DNA of 38,245 nucleotides. It comes from an uncultured SAR324 cluster bacterium. GTDB lineage: Bacteria; SAR324; NAC60-12. How positions within the stretch are numbered: position 1 is the first letter of the stretch; each line of letters starts with the position of its first letter. Of the stretch, positions 1 through 8,584 are shown one piece after another. A program made the translations under genes and the position numbers. The stretch lies in NCBI GenBank assembly GCA_902562015.1, contig CACERX010000011.1, positions 1-38,245 on the forward strand, in the 5' to 3' direction. The notes beneath the pieces were generated by a model, which made no database searches, was not told the DNA's origin, and was given only the letters and a program-made list of their open reading frames with translations.

Positions 1-1017
1 CAGAAAATTCGGGAAGCAAGAATTGCCAAAAATCTATCTCTTGAAAGTGTATCCGGTCACTTACACATTGCTGTAAAAATTTTGGAAGCCATCGAAGAGG
101 GTGACGCAGAAAAAGGTCCAAAACCAGTATTTTTGAGAGGTTTAGTTCGCACATACTGTAATTATCTTGGGATAGATAAAAATGATGTTGTTGAAAAAAT
201 AGAACAGCATTTAAAATCAGATGCAAAAGGCATACAGGAACTCAAGACACTTAAACCAATTTTTGAAATAAAGGAATCTCACCCTATCCGTAACATAGTG
301 ATTTTTCTGGTTCTTATAGCAGGAGGTTACTTATTATATGTAATTTATTCTTACCAAATTCCATCTTTCTTTACACAAGACAATCATACACAATCAAAAT
401 CTACAATTGTTGCAGATGAGGAAAAATTAGCTGAAAATGAAAAAAATTTTGCTACACATGATGGGAAGTTCACATCGACTCAGTCACTAAAACAATCTAA
501 ACAAAATCCGGTTTTCTCCGAAAATTTTTTTCCTCAAAACATAGAACCCTCTTCAAAAGAAGATTCAAACCAATTAAAATCTGATTTAACTAAGAGAAGC
601 GACTCTAATGCAGGTACCGTTACTGAAAAAACAGGAAAAAATGAAGTTCTAATCAAAACAGATAAAACTTCGGAAAAATTAGATGTTGAATCACAAATGA
701 GTCTCACAGATACTAATAAAACAAATATCTCTGAATTATCACAACCTGAAGTACTACAAGATTTTTTGGAGCCTTTGACACTTGAGGTAGAAGCATCTGA
801 GAGGACATGGATTAGTATTTCTGTAGATGGAAATGAGGCCAAGGATATTAGACTAAGTACAGATGAAATCCATCAATGGGAGGCAAAAAAGGAATATCTG
901 CTTACACTCGGTAATACTAATGCAGTTCGAATTTTATTGAATGGGAGGGAAATTGAAACAAACCGGACACATCAACTATTGAAAGATTGGTTAATTGACA
1001 AAAGTTTTTTGCCTTAG
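1..1017 (+). CDS. rodZ: RodZ-like cytoskeletal/cell-shape protein, 5' end cut by window
   Basis: The frame is open from base 1, so the true start lies outside the window; 338 residues are visible. The first ~65 residues match the HTH_25 domain of RodZ, with the typical run ending in LEAIEEGD and then FLRGLVRTYCNYLGID. A single membrane segment follows (about bases 289-355), then a long polar Ser/Thr/Lys/Asn linker, and a C-terminal beta-rich DUF4115-like domain (about bases 765-965, containing ISISVDGNEAKDIRL). This is the RodZ layout: a cytoplasmic HTH that binds MreB, one TM, and a periplasmic domain. A TTG at 82 could be mistaken for a start, but it lies inside the conserved HTH. Neighbours downstream (murB, ftsQ, M23 peptidase, bactofilin) fit an envelope-morphogenesis role. 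The order of domains supports rodZ well; function is inferred from family. Confidence 0.85.
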   Translation, partial: QKIREARIAKNLSLESVSGHLHIAVKILEAIEEGDAEKGPKPVFLRGLVRTYCNYLGIDKNDVVEKIEQHLKSDAKGIQELKTLKPIFEIKESHPIRNIVIFLVLIAGGYLLYVIYSYQIPSFFTQDNHTQSKSTIVADEEKLAENEKNFATHDGKFTSTQSLKQSKQNPVFSENFFPQNIEPSSKEDSNQLKSDLTKRSDSNAGTVTEKTGKNEVLIKTDKTSEKLDVESQMSLTDTNKTNISELSQPEVLQDFLEPLTLEVEASERTWISISVDGNEAKDIRLSTDEIHQWEAKKEYLLTLGNTNAVRILLNGREIETNRTHQLLKDWLIDKSFLP

Positions 1018-1065
1018 ATTACTCAATTTTTCATTAAGAAAAAATTTAGATTTTATTTTTTGATT

Positions 1066-1084
1066 CCTTGTTAAATTAACAAGG
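1066..1084. repeat. 9-bp inverted repeat between rodZ and radical SAM gene
   Basis: CCTTGTTAA and TTAACAAGG are separated by one base, giving a perfect inverted repeat; as RNA it would form about 7 bp with a 5-nt loop. There is no T-run after it on the + strand (CCGCAGTC follows), so it is not a canonical terminator. It may be a weak terminator, a protein-binding palindrome or chance. Confidence 0.3.
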
Positions 1085-1193
1085 CCGCAGTCTTTAATTA
1101 GTAATAAAAATATATCAATTACATAGCTTAATATTGAAGATAAATGCACAATAGTTTTTAAGATAATTTATTCTAATTTAAATTAAGTATTCA

Positions 1194-2141
1194 ATGAAAA
1201 AATGTCCCCCATTTGAAAATGGTAAACGATATTACCCACTCAGCCAACATTATAGGGAGTGTTTTGGCGAAAAAGTATATAAAGTAAGTATTTCAGTCGC
1301 AAAGTCCTGTCCAAACAGGGAAGGTCTTAACGGAACGAATGTATGCATCTTTTGTGATAAATGGGGTTCAGCTGCTTATCATCAGTTCAATGATTTGCCT
1401 ATATTGAAACAAATCAAAATAAACCGAGAGGCAATCCGCAAGCGTTATAAAGCTGAAAAATTTTTGATATATTTTCAAGCCTATACCAATACATTCGGAC
1501 ATTTTAGTGGTCTGGAAACTCTGTATAATAAAGCACTAAATGAAATAGATGTAGTAGGATTGGTTATTGGAACTCGTCCTGATTGTCTGCCAAAAAGGAT
1601 TTTACATAAATTTTCTGAACTCTCTAAGAATCAATATCTATCAGTAGAACTTGGAGCACAAACTTTTGATGATCAGCAGCTGAATTTTCTTTCAAGAGGT
1701 CACGATAGTGCTACTTCAATTTCAGCAATTCGTAAACTGAAATCTTTGCAAGATGTTAATATATGCGTTCATTTAATGTTTGGTCTTCCAAGTGAAAGTG
1801 ATCAGCAAATACAAGAAACCGCGCAGTTGCTATCAGAACTGAAAGTTCACGGAGTAAAACTTCATAATCTGCATGTACTTCGGGAAACTACACTTGAAAA
1901 ATTGTTTAATGAATCTAAATTTTTTCCAATAGGACTGGAGGAATATGCTCGCAGAGTAACAATCTTTCTTGAAAATCTTTCACCAAAAATTGCTGTGCAT
2001 CGTCTAGCTGCGGTCGCTTCCCGTTGGGACCAGTTGGTTGCACCATCTTGGACTCGTGAAAAAATGCGTCCAACTCAGTTTATTGATGATTATTTAGAAT
2101 CAAATCAAACATGGCAGGGTAGAAAACTATATGCCAATTGA
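1194..2141 (+). CDS. TIGR01212-family (YhcC-like) radical SAM protein
   Basis: A 315-residue radical SAM enzyme. The iron-sulfur motif is Cys39-Cys51-Cys54 in CPNREGLNGTNVCIFC, a CX11CX2C spacing characteristic of the YhcC/TIGR01212 family (COG1242) and unlike the usual CX3CX2C. Further family signatures are YFQAYTNT (about residues 93-100), VVGLVIGTRPDC, LSVELGAQTFDD, VCVHLMFGLPSE-like (ICVHLMFGLPSE) and GVKLHNLHVLRETTL. The reaction is not established here; family members have been linked to tRNA modification or left unassigned. The ATG at 1194 has no Shine-Dalgarno sequence. It stands alone between noncoding gaps of 176 and 134 bp, so it is probably a separate transcription unit. Family assignment is firm, role is not. 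Confidence 0.88.
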   Translation: MKKCPPFENGKRYYPLSQHYRECFGEKVYKVSISVAKSCPNREGLNGTNVCIFCDKWGSAAYHQFNDLPILKQIKINREAIRKRYKAEKFLIYFQAYTNTFGHFSGLETLYNKALNEIDVVGLVIGTRPDCLPKRILHKFSELSKNQYLSVELGAQTFDDQQLNFLSRGHDSATSISAIRKLKSLQDVNICVHLMFGLPSESDQQIQETAQLLSELKVHGVKLHNLHVLRETTLEKLFNESKFFPIGLEEYARRVTIFLENLSPKIAVHRLAAVASRWDQLVAPSWTREKMRPTQFIDDYLESNQTWQGRKLYAN

Positions 2142-2275
2142 TATGATTTTGGTTTGTATGCTACTGGTTACGTGCAAGAAAATATTTAAAGAAGAAGATC
2201 ACTTCAAAATTTTTTAAATCTACATAAAAAATTTAATTTACTATAAAACAAAATTTTATTGCTGAAACACTAAAG

Positions 2276-2698
2276 TTGCTGAAAAAACCGGAAAATGAAA
2301 ATTTATCAGAAAAAATCTTTAATGAGAAAGAGCTAGATGAATTAATTTCAGAGGAATCAAGTCGAGGCTTGGCAAAAAAGATCCTTGAACTGTTGCAGGA
2401 ATCCAAGGCAGAAGAAATTGTTTTGATTGATGTAAGTGAAACCTCAAATTTAGCTGATTATCTGTTTATTTGTGAGGGGAGGTCACAGTTGCATTGCCGA
2501 GGAATTGCTCAAAATGTGGTGTTTCGTTTAAAACACCAAGGTGATGTCCATTTAGGTATAGAGGGTGAGGTTGAAGGGAACTGGGTACTACTTGATTATG
2601 GAAATATTATATTGAATGTATTCCATCCGGAAATTCGTAAATACTATAATTTAGAAAAATTATATACAACTGAATTAAGCAAGGAAAGGCATAAATAA
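2276..2698 (+). CDS. rsfS: Ribosomal silencing factor RsfS
   Basis: RsfS (RsfA/Iojap, DUF143) binds ribosomal protein L14 on the 50S subunit and blocks subunit joining when nutrients are limiting. The conserved core starts near residue 31 (RGLAKKILELL) and continues through VLIDVSETSNLADYLFICEGRS, and ends in the family hallmark WVLLDYGNIILNVFHPEIRKYYNLEKLY. No in-frame ATG exists between the upstream stop at 2234 and the conserved core; the first usable codon is TTG at 2276 (CTG at 2279 is next). The protein is 140 residues from TTG, with about 30 poorly conserved N-terminal residues. A 37-bp gap separates it from murB, so co-transcription is likely. Confidence 0.88.
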   Translation: MLKKPENENLSEKIFNEKELDELISEESSRGLAKKILELLQESKAEEIVLIDVSETSNLADYLFICEGRSQLHCRGIAQNVVFRLKHQGDVHLGIEGEVEGNWVLLDYGNIILNVFHPEIRKYYNLEKLYTTELSKERHK

Positions 2699-2735
2699 TA
2701 AGAGCCCCCAAAAATTTACATGCAAATGATACTAT

Positions 2736-3692
2736 ATGCCAGATGAGGCACTTCCTGGATGGTTGGAATATTTAGAGGAAATTCCACTTGATTCCCGATT
2801 AAGACGCAAAGAATCTCTGAAGCGCTTCAACACATGGAGAATAGGTGGAACTGCCGAATGTGTGATTGATGTAGTAAATCTTAAGGATTTAGCGCTTCTG
2901 CTGCCGTTTATCCGTAAAAATCATATCCCCTGGTTCATCATAGGCAAAGGTTCAAACCTGCTGGTACCTGACAAAACATGGCCAGGAATCATAATCCACC
3001 TAAGTGGTGATTTTAAATGCTGGGAACCTTTAGAAGAAAAATTTAATTCAGGGAAAAAAAAGGTCACCGCTGGTTCTGCATTGGCAGATGTAACTTTTGC
3101 ACAGAAATGTGTATCTCATGGATGGGCAGGCATGGAATTTTTAATTGGGATTCCAGGCACTATTGGCGGAGCAATTGCCATGAACGCAGGTGCACATGGT
3201 GCAGAAACTTCTGATTTTCTAGAGGAGATAGAGTGGATGGATATGGATGGCATTTTACATTCCACACCAAAAGACAAATTGGAATTCCGCTATCGTTACT
3301 CTGAACTTAATGGAAATTTAGGAAAGATAATCACTCGTGCAGTTCTTGCACTCAATGAATCTGATCCAGTAACTGTTGAAAAAAAAACACTGGAATGTCA
3401 ACAATTCCGGATTGAAAAACAGCCATATAACCAACCCAGCTGCGGATCTGTTTTTAAAAATCCCCCAGGTGATTATGCAGCTCGTTTGATAGAAAATTCC
3501 GGATTAAAAGGTAAAATAAAGGGTGGTGCTCAAATAAGCCCTAAGCAAGCAAATTTTATTGTTAATCTAGGTAACGCCTCTTCTGATGATATCTTGTCTT
3601 TGATTAACACTATTCGTGAAACTGTTTTAAAAAATTACTCAATAGATTTGATGCCCGAGGTTCAAATCCTGCAGAGTACTGTATATAGCTAA
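2736..3692 (+). CDS. murB: UDP-N-acetylenolpyruvoylglucosamine reductase MurB
   Basis: MurB is the FAD-dependent, NADPH-using cytoplasmic reductase that makes UDP-MurNAc, the second committed step of peptidoglycan precursor synthesis. The 318-residue protein has the FAD-binding half with NTWRIGGTAE (32-41), IGKGSNLLVPD (69-79) and GIPGTIGGAIAMNAG (138-152). FRYRYS (184-189) contains the substrate Arg, SCGSVFKNP the catalytic Ser238, and MPEVQ the C-terminal Glu308. The length and the CGSVF motif suggest the short type II form lacking the extra Tyr loop. ATG at 2736 has no Shine-Dalgarno; the N-terminal ~20 residues precede the conserved region. Usual partner murC is not adjacent; ftsQ is, which is a dcw-type linkage. 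Confidence 0.95.
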   Translation: MPDEALPGWLEYLEEIPLDSRLRRKESLKRFNTWRIGGTAECVIDVVNLKDLALLLPFIRKNHIPWFIIGKGSNLLVPDKTWPGIIIHLSGDFKCWEPLEEKFNSGKKKVTAGSALADVTFAQKCVSHGWAGMEFLIGIPGTIGGAIAMNAGAHGAETSDFLEEIEWMDMDGILHSTPKDKLEFRYRYSELNGNLGKIITRAVLALNESDPVTVEKKTLECQQFRIEKQPYNQPSCGSVFKNPPGDYAARLIENSGLKGKIKGGAQISPKQANFIVNLGNASSDDILSLINTIRETVLKNYSIDLMPEVQILQSTVYS

Positions 3693-3779
3693 TTTTTTGT
3701 AGTATGTAGTTAATTTAGTTAATACATCACTCTATCCGTCTGAACCAAATACTAACCATGATATTTTATCTCCTTTGTC

Positions 3780-4877
3780 ATGAAGGATCTTAAAAGGCAA
3801 TCAAATCGAAGACCGGCGGTACGTAAGCTTCACACATCATCATTTACTGTCAGGAAAAATCGTAGTAATCCAATACCTGGTCTTTCAGTTAGACTTCGCA
3901 AACCTTTTAACGAGCCTGGATTTCGTAATTCATGGTTACCCTCGTACTTTGTTGAAAATGAACCTGCTCTTTTACGTGAAAAAATACGTTGGTTTATTCA
4001 AAGACTTTTTGGAATAAGTGGATTGATTTTTATATTTTGGCTAGCAGCAGGAAGCCTCTGGTTTGGACAGGCTTTTTTCAAGCAACCTTTGAAGAAAGTA
4101 TATTTTGAAGGTAACCAGTTGTTAAATGACATCGATGTGTTGAAAACTAGCGGACTGCGTCCTGGACAAAAATTATTCGATCTAAATCCGTATCATGTTG
4201 CAGCACAATTACAAACTCATCCAATCGTTCAAAAAGCCGATATAAGAATAAAATTCCCTGATGAAATTCATCTAATGGTGCGTGAACACCGGCCTGTTGC
4301 TATGCTTAAGATTTCTAAAGAGATTAATGATCTAACGCATGATTCTTTAAAAAATGCTAATTTTTTCCTGATAGGTAATGACCAACGTTTGCTTAAACAA
4401 CTGCCTTTAGAGGATCTACGTAATTCACCACACCGAAATCTTCCACTAATAAAGGGAATAAAAGTTCCGTATACAAGACTTGGTGAGCGTTTGAATTCCT
4501 CTGTTCTCGAAAGGGGTTTAGTATTGTTAAGTACTTTACAGAATATTCCTATGGATCAAATAGCAAAAAATCCTGGAAGTATGACCGGATTTATAGATCA
4601 TTATAGAATGGTTGACTGGTCTACTCAAAAAATTCGGATTGATGTCTCAGATCCTCTTAACCTGAAAATAAGTTGGCCCCTGAAATCTCACCAATTACAT
4701 CCAGGCTCAACAGAGATGCTTCGCTCAGTACCGCTAACCATTCAAATAGGTAACAGGAATTTTAGTGAAAGAATTCGTACCTTCAAAAATATTTTTCCTA
4801 TAATAGATAAACAACATCCTGAAATTCAAAGTATTGACCTGCGTTACGAAAAAAGGGTAATGTTGATGCCATTATAG
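3780..4877 (+). CDS. ftsQ: Cell division protein FtsQ/DivIB
   Basis: FtsQ is the single-pass divisome protein that recruits FtsB/FtsL. The 365-residue sequence has a basic cytoplasmic tail (1-70), one TM segment (about 77-97, FGISGLIFIFWLAAGSLWFG) and a POTRA domain (about 104-174: KKVYFEGNQLLNDIDVL ... HPIVQKADIRIKFPDEIHLMV). The FtsQ/DivIB beta domain comes after it. The cytoplasmic tail is longer and more Arg/Lys-rich than in enterobacteria. It lies 87 bp after murB, the classical dcw order, but ftsA and ftsZ do not follow: a 313-bp noncoding stretch and an M23 peptidase do instead. No Shine-Dalgarno is visible before ATG 3780. Confidence 0.87.
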   Translation: MKDLKRQSNRRPAVRKLHTSSFTVRKNRSNPIPGLSVRLRKPFNEPGFRNSWLPSYFVENEPALLREKIRWFIQRLFGISGLIFIFWLAAGSLWFGQAFFKQPLKKVYFEGNQLLNDIDVLKTSGLRPGQKLFDLNPYHVAAQLQTHPIVQKADIRIKFPDEIHLMVREHRPVAMLKISKEINDLTHDSLKNANFFLIGNDQRLLKQLPLEDLRNSPHRNLPLIKGIKVPYTRLGERLNSSVLERGLVLLSTLQNIPMDQIAKNPGSMTGFIDHYRMVDWSTQKIRIDVSDPLNLKISWPLKSHQLHPGSTEMLRSVPLTIQIGNRNFSERIRTFKNIFPIIDKQHPEIQSIDLRYEKRVMLMPL

Positions 4878-5190
4878 ATAAGTTAAAAAATCAGCATCTA
4901 AAGATCCACAAACTTAGATTGGCTAAGCTTTTTATTTTGCATGATTTTGGCAAGGTAAGCTATTAGAGAGTGTTGCGGTAAAAGCCAAAAAAACTATCCG
5001 CAGATACGCTAGGAAATGATATAGCGTTTTACTCTTATCCATTTTAACTTTAGAGCAAAAATCAAACAACGAGCAAATTTATTTTTCCTGTCTGTAAACA
5101 CTGATTACATGAGACAGTTTTAATTGCAGTTATTCTGCACACATGTTAGGATTCAGCTTAAATAATTAGTCAATTAAATTACTGTAGTAC
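4878..5190. other. Noncoding stretch after ftsQ
   Basis: 313 bp without a credible coding frame. It holds the weak terminator-like hairpin listed separately (5006-5030) and an imperfectly spaced inverted repeat ATCTAA/TTAGAT (4896-4901 and 4914-4919). No tRNA, riboswitch or strong promoter was recognised. Confidence 0.5.
5006..5030 (+). terminator. Weak terminator-like hairpin downstream of ftsQ
   Basis: ACGCTA (5006-5011) pairs perfectly with TAGCGT (5022-5027) across a 10-nt loop and is followed by TTT. The stem is only 6 bp and the T-run short, so this is a modest candidate for ending the murB-ftsQ transcript. Confidence 0.35.
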
Positions 5191-6525
5191 ATGAAAAGTT
5201 ATTCCATTATTCTTCTTAAGGACAGCAATAAAGGTGTACGCCAGTATCATTTTGGGGGGAAATTAATTTTTTTCCTGATTTTATTATTTTTAATTGCTAC
5301 AGCTACATTGAGTTCGATTTATTTTGACCAATATCTGAGAATTGCAAATCAGAGACAGTTGCTTGAAAAACAGGAATTAGTAAAAACAGAATATCAAAAA
5401 CAAATTAATCTTTACGATGGACGTGAAGCTCATATTGCTTTTCTTGAAGATTATGTGGATGAACTTAAACAGTCAGAATACAATAGCAAGTTAACATTTA
5501 AAAAACATTCTGCTCTTTTTAGTTCGAACATAAAAAAGCTTAATGAAATGCATAATTATATATGTCAAACAATAGAGGGTGAGTGCTCAGCCAAATCCAT
5601 TAATAAGGTAAATACACAACAGACAATAAAGTGGCTTGAAATGGTTTATCAGGATTTTGTCCAAATTAATCAAAATCTCCAAGAAAACGTATCACAACGC
5701 AAAAGTTTTGAAGAACAGGAAAATACAATTCAGCAACTACGCAGAAAACTTGTAGAAACAGAACAGGAGTTATCTGAACATATGGAGTTCCTCAAAGTTA
5801 ATCAAGAAACTGTAAATAGGCTCACAAAAAAGATTACAAATACCACAGGAATTTCTCTCAGCAAAGTTCAAAAAAGTAAGCAAGCAAAAGCAAAAACTGG
5901 CCGCGGTGGACCTACAATTTTGGATAGTATGTCACTTGATTCTCCACAAGAATTGCTAAGTCCAGGAATTTTACGACAATTCCTGTACCATAGCTCAGAT
6001 GATTATTACGAAAAAGTTTCTCAACTTGAAGATCTTAGTCTTTTGATTGACCGAAACCATACTTTCTGGAGGCATACTCCTACCATAATACCGCTCAGAA
6101 GCAGAGCATTATCAGATCGATATGGAATGCGCACAGATCCCTTCACCAAAAAAAAAGCCTTCCATGGGGGCCTTGATTTCAAGGCAAAAAGAGGTACTCC
6201 GGTTTATTCACCAGCTGATGGAATTGTAAGAATTGCAAGTCGCAAATATGGTTTTGGTTTATTAGTGGAACTTCAACATGGCCGAGGTTTTTTTCCAGGA
6301 AAGAAAAAATCTGTACGTTATAGAACACGTTTTGCTCATCTCTCAAAAATAGAAGTACGACGCAGCCAGAAAATTAAACGTGGAGATTTGATTGGATTAG
6401 TTGGGAGTACAGGGCGCAGCACTGGTCCTCATTTGCACTATGAAATAATTATTAATGGGCGACGTACAAATCCTTTGATTACAATATCTAAATTTAATCC
6501 TGATCAGCGTTTATATTTGCGTTGA
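5191..6525 (+). CDS. Membrane-anchored M23 (LytM-type) peptidoglycan endopeptidase
   Basis: A 444-residue protein with a short cytoplasmic N-terminus, one TM segment (about 24-44) and a coiled-coil-rich region (about 50-215, rich in Gln/Glu/Lys/Leu). The M23 domain is C-terminal (about 300-435). All zinc and catalytic positions are present: His325 and Asp329 in HGGLD, His383 in FAHLS and His416 in HLHYE, so it should be an active metallo-endopeptidase cutting peptide crosslinks. There is a small basic insertion (GKKKSVRYR) before FAHLS. It resembles the TM-coiled-coil-LytM proteins that work with divisome or bactofilin scaffolds. The bactofilin gene begins 20 bp downstream, so the two are very likely co-transcribed. 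ATG 5191 lacks a Shine-Dalgarno. Confidence 0.9.
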   Translation: MKSYSIILLKDSNKGVRQYHFGGKLIFFLILLFLIATATLSSIYFDQYLRIANQRQLLEKQELVKTEYQKQINLYDGREAHIAFLEDYVDELKQSEYNSKLTFKKHSALFSSNIKKLNEMHNYICQTIEGECSAKSINKVNTQQTIKWLEMVYQDFVQINQNLQENVSQRKSFEEQENTIQQLRRKLVETEQELSEHMEFLKVNQETVNRLTKKITNTTGISLSKVQKSKQAKAKTGRGGPTILDSMSLDSPQELLSPGILRQFLYHSSDDYYEKVSQLEDLSLLIDRNHTFWRHTPTIIPLRSRALSDRYGMRTDPFTKKKAFHGGLDFKAKRGTPVYSPADGIVRIASRKYGFGLLVELQHGRGFFPGKKKSVRYRTRFAHLSKIEVRRSQKIKRGDLIGLVGSTGRSTGPHLHYEIIINGRRTNPLITISKFNPDQRLYLR

Positions 6526-6545
6526 AAAAATAATAACAAATATTT

Positions 6546-6923
6546 ATGTCTAAACAATATTACTCCGCACAAGATGGCCTTGGATACTTAGGAGAAGATT
6601 TACTTATTCAGGGAACTGTTCATACCCAAAAGAAAATAGTTGTAAGCTGCACCTTAGAAGGCTCTATTCATGGTGATCAAGAAATAATAATATCAGAGAC
6701 AGGGAATATTAATGGAAAAATCGAAGGGAACATTGTTGTTGTAGCAGGTAAAATAAATGGTGACATGCTAGTACACGAGCGCTTAGAAGTAAATTCAACT
6801 GCAAATTTGCATGGAGAGGTACATGTCCCTTCAGGTCAACTTTTAATTCAGGAAGGTGCCTATATGGAAGGTCAATGCATTACCTCAAAAGATAAACATA
6901 CTACAAAGCAATTAGCTCCTTAA
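6546..6923 (+). CDS. Bactofilin (DUF583) cytoskeletal protein
   Basis: A 125-residue bactofilin. These proteins polymerise without nucleotide into beta-helical filaments that scaffold wall-modifying enzymes at curved or growing membrane sites. The sequence shows the rung-like repeats of the family: LGEDLLIQGTVHTQKKIVV, LEGSIHGDQEIIISETGNINGKI, GNIVVVAGKINGDM, LEVNSTANLHGEVHV and LLIQEGAYMEGQC. Short non-helical tails flank the core on both sides. Position directly after an M23 endopeptidase gene matches the widely seen peptidase-bactofilin pair, in which the filament places the hydrolase. No Shine-Dalgarno precedes ATG 6546. Confidence 0.92.
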   Translation: MSKQYYSAQDGLGYLGEDLLIQGTVHTQKKIVVSCTLEGSIHGDQEIIISETGNINGKIEGNIVVVAGKINGDMLVHERLEVNSTANLHGEVHVPSGQLLIQEGAYMEGQCITSKDKHTTKQLAP

Positions 6924-6984
6924 TTATACGATTCATTTTGTAAATTTTTTTGCTATATAATGCTATCATTATCTATCAACTAAT

Positions 6985-7449
6985 ATGCAATACCCAACAA
7001 CTAAAAAAAGCTTAAAACAGCAAGCAAGGCCAGCTATACAGACCAAACTACTTAAAAACCATGATCGTATACTTTACGTTAATGGGCTATTTTCACCCCC
7101 GAAATCTGAAGAAGGACCAGTTGTTTCGGCCAAAGAAACTGAAGAATGGCGCTCACTTTTTACTATGGTGCTTATTGCAGGTTTTGGAGCAATAATGATA
7201 GTTATTTCAGTTATCGGAAGCTACGGAATCAAGGCCACAAACCAACTTGAAGCATACGAACAAAAATTAATCCATCAAATTGAATCAATGCGCATTGAGA
7301 AAGCTTTGAAGCATGAAAAAATTAATGCTTTGAAGACAAACCCTGAATACATAGAACTGGTTGCACGCAAAAATCTGGGTTTAGTCCATGCAAGCGAATT
7401 TATTTACTATCTTCCTCCTTCAGAAAAAAAATCCTTATCACAAAGATAA
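6985..7449 (+). CDS. FtsB/DivIC-like septum formation initiator protein
   Basis: A 154-residue bitopic protein: a basic N-terminal cytoplasmic part (1-57), TM segment (about 58-80), coiled coil (about 84-116), then a conserved end INALKTNPEYIELVARKNLGLVHASEFIYYLPP (113-145). That end matches the FtsB/DivIC (PF04977) signature of a Tyr-Ile-Glu, an Ala-Arg and a Leu-Gly-Leu followed by a Glu-x-Ile-Tyr. FtsB bridges FtsQ and FtsL in the divisome, and ftsQ is encoded 2 kb upstream. The N-terminal extension of ~55 residues is longer than in E. coli FtsB. No Shine-Dalgarno before ATG 6985. Family call is strong; whether it is the sole FtsB is not knowable here. Confidence 0.8.
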   Translation: MQYPTTKKSLKQQARPAIQTKLLKNHDRILYVNGLFSPPKSEEGPVVSAKETEEWRSLFTMVLIAGFGAIMIVISVIGSYGIKATNQLEAYEQKLIHQIESMRIEKALKHEKINALKTNPEYIELVARKNLGLVHASEFIYYLPPSEKKSLSQR

Positions 7450-7894
7450 TTAATTAAAAAAACAGCTCTCAAAGTTGTTCTGTATTAGTGAAAAGTTTTA
7501 GATGTTTTTCTAGTTGATTTTGTCTATAGTTGAAAATCCCAACAAACATTACTCTAGCTGTCAGTCTGTTAATTTTCTCTCTGAAAAAAATTTTCTTAAA
7601 TATAGAAACCCATTTACAGTCATTTCTTCGTTTTTTATTCTCCCTCTAATCTCGTTTGGTTAACGAATTTGAATCAAGTTTTTGAATAAGTAAAAACTCA
7701 GATTAAATCTTCTCTCTATCTTTAATAATGACCGCTGTCAAAAAAATAATTATGAAATTATTGGTTCCATATTTTTCTACATAGTGGGATTATTTGAAGT
7801 TGAACCAATTTATAAAAAATAAATTTTGTCCCGAATTAAAGATACACCTTGAAATAAAGTAAAAAAAATATAAATCATTACATAATTGATTCCT
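7450..7894. other. Noncoding stretch before thiN
   Basis: 445 bp of very AT-rich sequence with no convincing gene on either strand. The only symmetry I can support is ATTGGTTC (7760-7767) with GAACCAAT (7802-7809), a perfect 8-bp inverted repeat with a 34-nt spacer about 85 bp before the thiN start. Its function, if any, is unknown. Confidence 0.45.
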
Positions 7895-8575
7895 ATGTCT
7901 ACTATTGATGAAATTCAAAAGCAAGGGAAACTACTGAAAAATGCATTGATTGTCTGTAATGGCAATCCTCCCCCAAAAAGCTTGCTTTACCAACTATGGG
8001 AAAAAACAACTTATCGAGTAGCTGCAGATGGTGGTGCAAATCTGCTGGTAAAAAGTAAATGTATGCCAGATGCTGTGATTGGTGATTTTGATTCACTTAA
8101 GTCTAAGACCCGAGAAAAAATGCCAAACACAAAATTTTTATATATCCCTGAGCAAGACACTAACGATGCAGACAAGGCTGTTAGTCATTGTTTGAAACTT
8201 GGGTTTAAAGAAATTCATCTTCTTTCAGCTGATGGAGGCCGCCAGGACCAATTTCTTTCAGGATTGGAAATACTTTTCAAATATTCAAAAAAAGCACGTC
8301 TAATATCTTGGACTCAAATGGAGCGCATGGAATTTATATATCAGAATTGGGAAGAAAAAATTCAGCCTGGAACAACTCTTTCGATGCTCCCTGTTTTTGG
8401 ATTAGCTCAAGGAATCGTAACAAAAGGGTTAAAATATCCCTTGAAAAATCAGAGCTTAATTCCAGGGAAATCTCCTTCTGGAGTTTCAAATCTGGTTGTC
8501 TCCAACCCAGTTAAAATCAATGTAACAAAAGGTAGACTTTTGTTGGTAATACAACACAAAGATTTTTTTAACTGA
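7895..8575 (+). CDS. thiN: Thiamine pyrophosphokinase
   Basis: Thiamine pyrophosphokinase transfers pyrophosphate from ATP to thiamine to make thiamine diphosphate. The 226-residue protein has AADGGAN (43-49), PDAVIGDFDSL (58-68), the acidic DTNDADKA (88-95) and GGRQDQFL (114-121). These are the nucleotide/metal-binding and substrate motifs of the family; the C-terminal beta domain with LKYPL and the terminal GRLLLVIQ strand is also present. I chose ATG 7895; an in-frame TTG at 7886 adds only three residues. The presence of a thiamine kinase without visible thi biosynthesis genes nearby fits use of salvaged thiamine, but absence in one window proves nothing. It converges with the AEC transporter gene, with stop codons 9 bp apart. 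Confidence 0.92.
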   Translation: MSTIDEIQKQGKLLKNALIVCNGNPPPKSLLYQLWEKTTYRVAADGGANLLVKSKCMPDAVIGDFDSLKSKTREKMPNTKFLYIPEQDTNDADKAVSHCLKLGFKEIHLLSADGGRQDQFLSGLEILFKYSKKARLISWTQMERMEFIYQNWEEKIQPGTTLSMLPVFGLAQGIVTKGLKYPLKNQSLIPGKSPSGVSNLVVSNPVKINVTKGRLLLVIQHKDFFN

Positions 8576-8584
8576 TCATCTGCA

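Noticed and set aside
3659..3672. GGTTCAAATCC box resembling a tRNA T-loop
   Set aside because: It lies within the conserved 3' end of murB (MPEVQILQ) and has no acceptor or anticodon stems around it.
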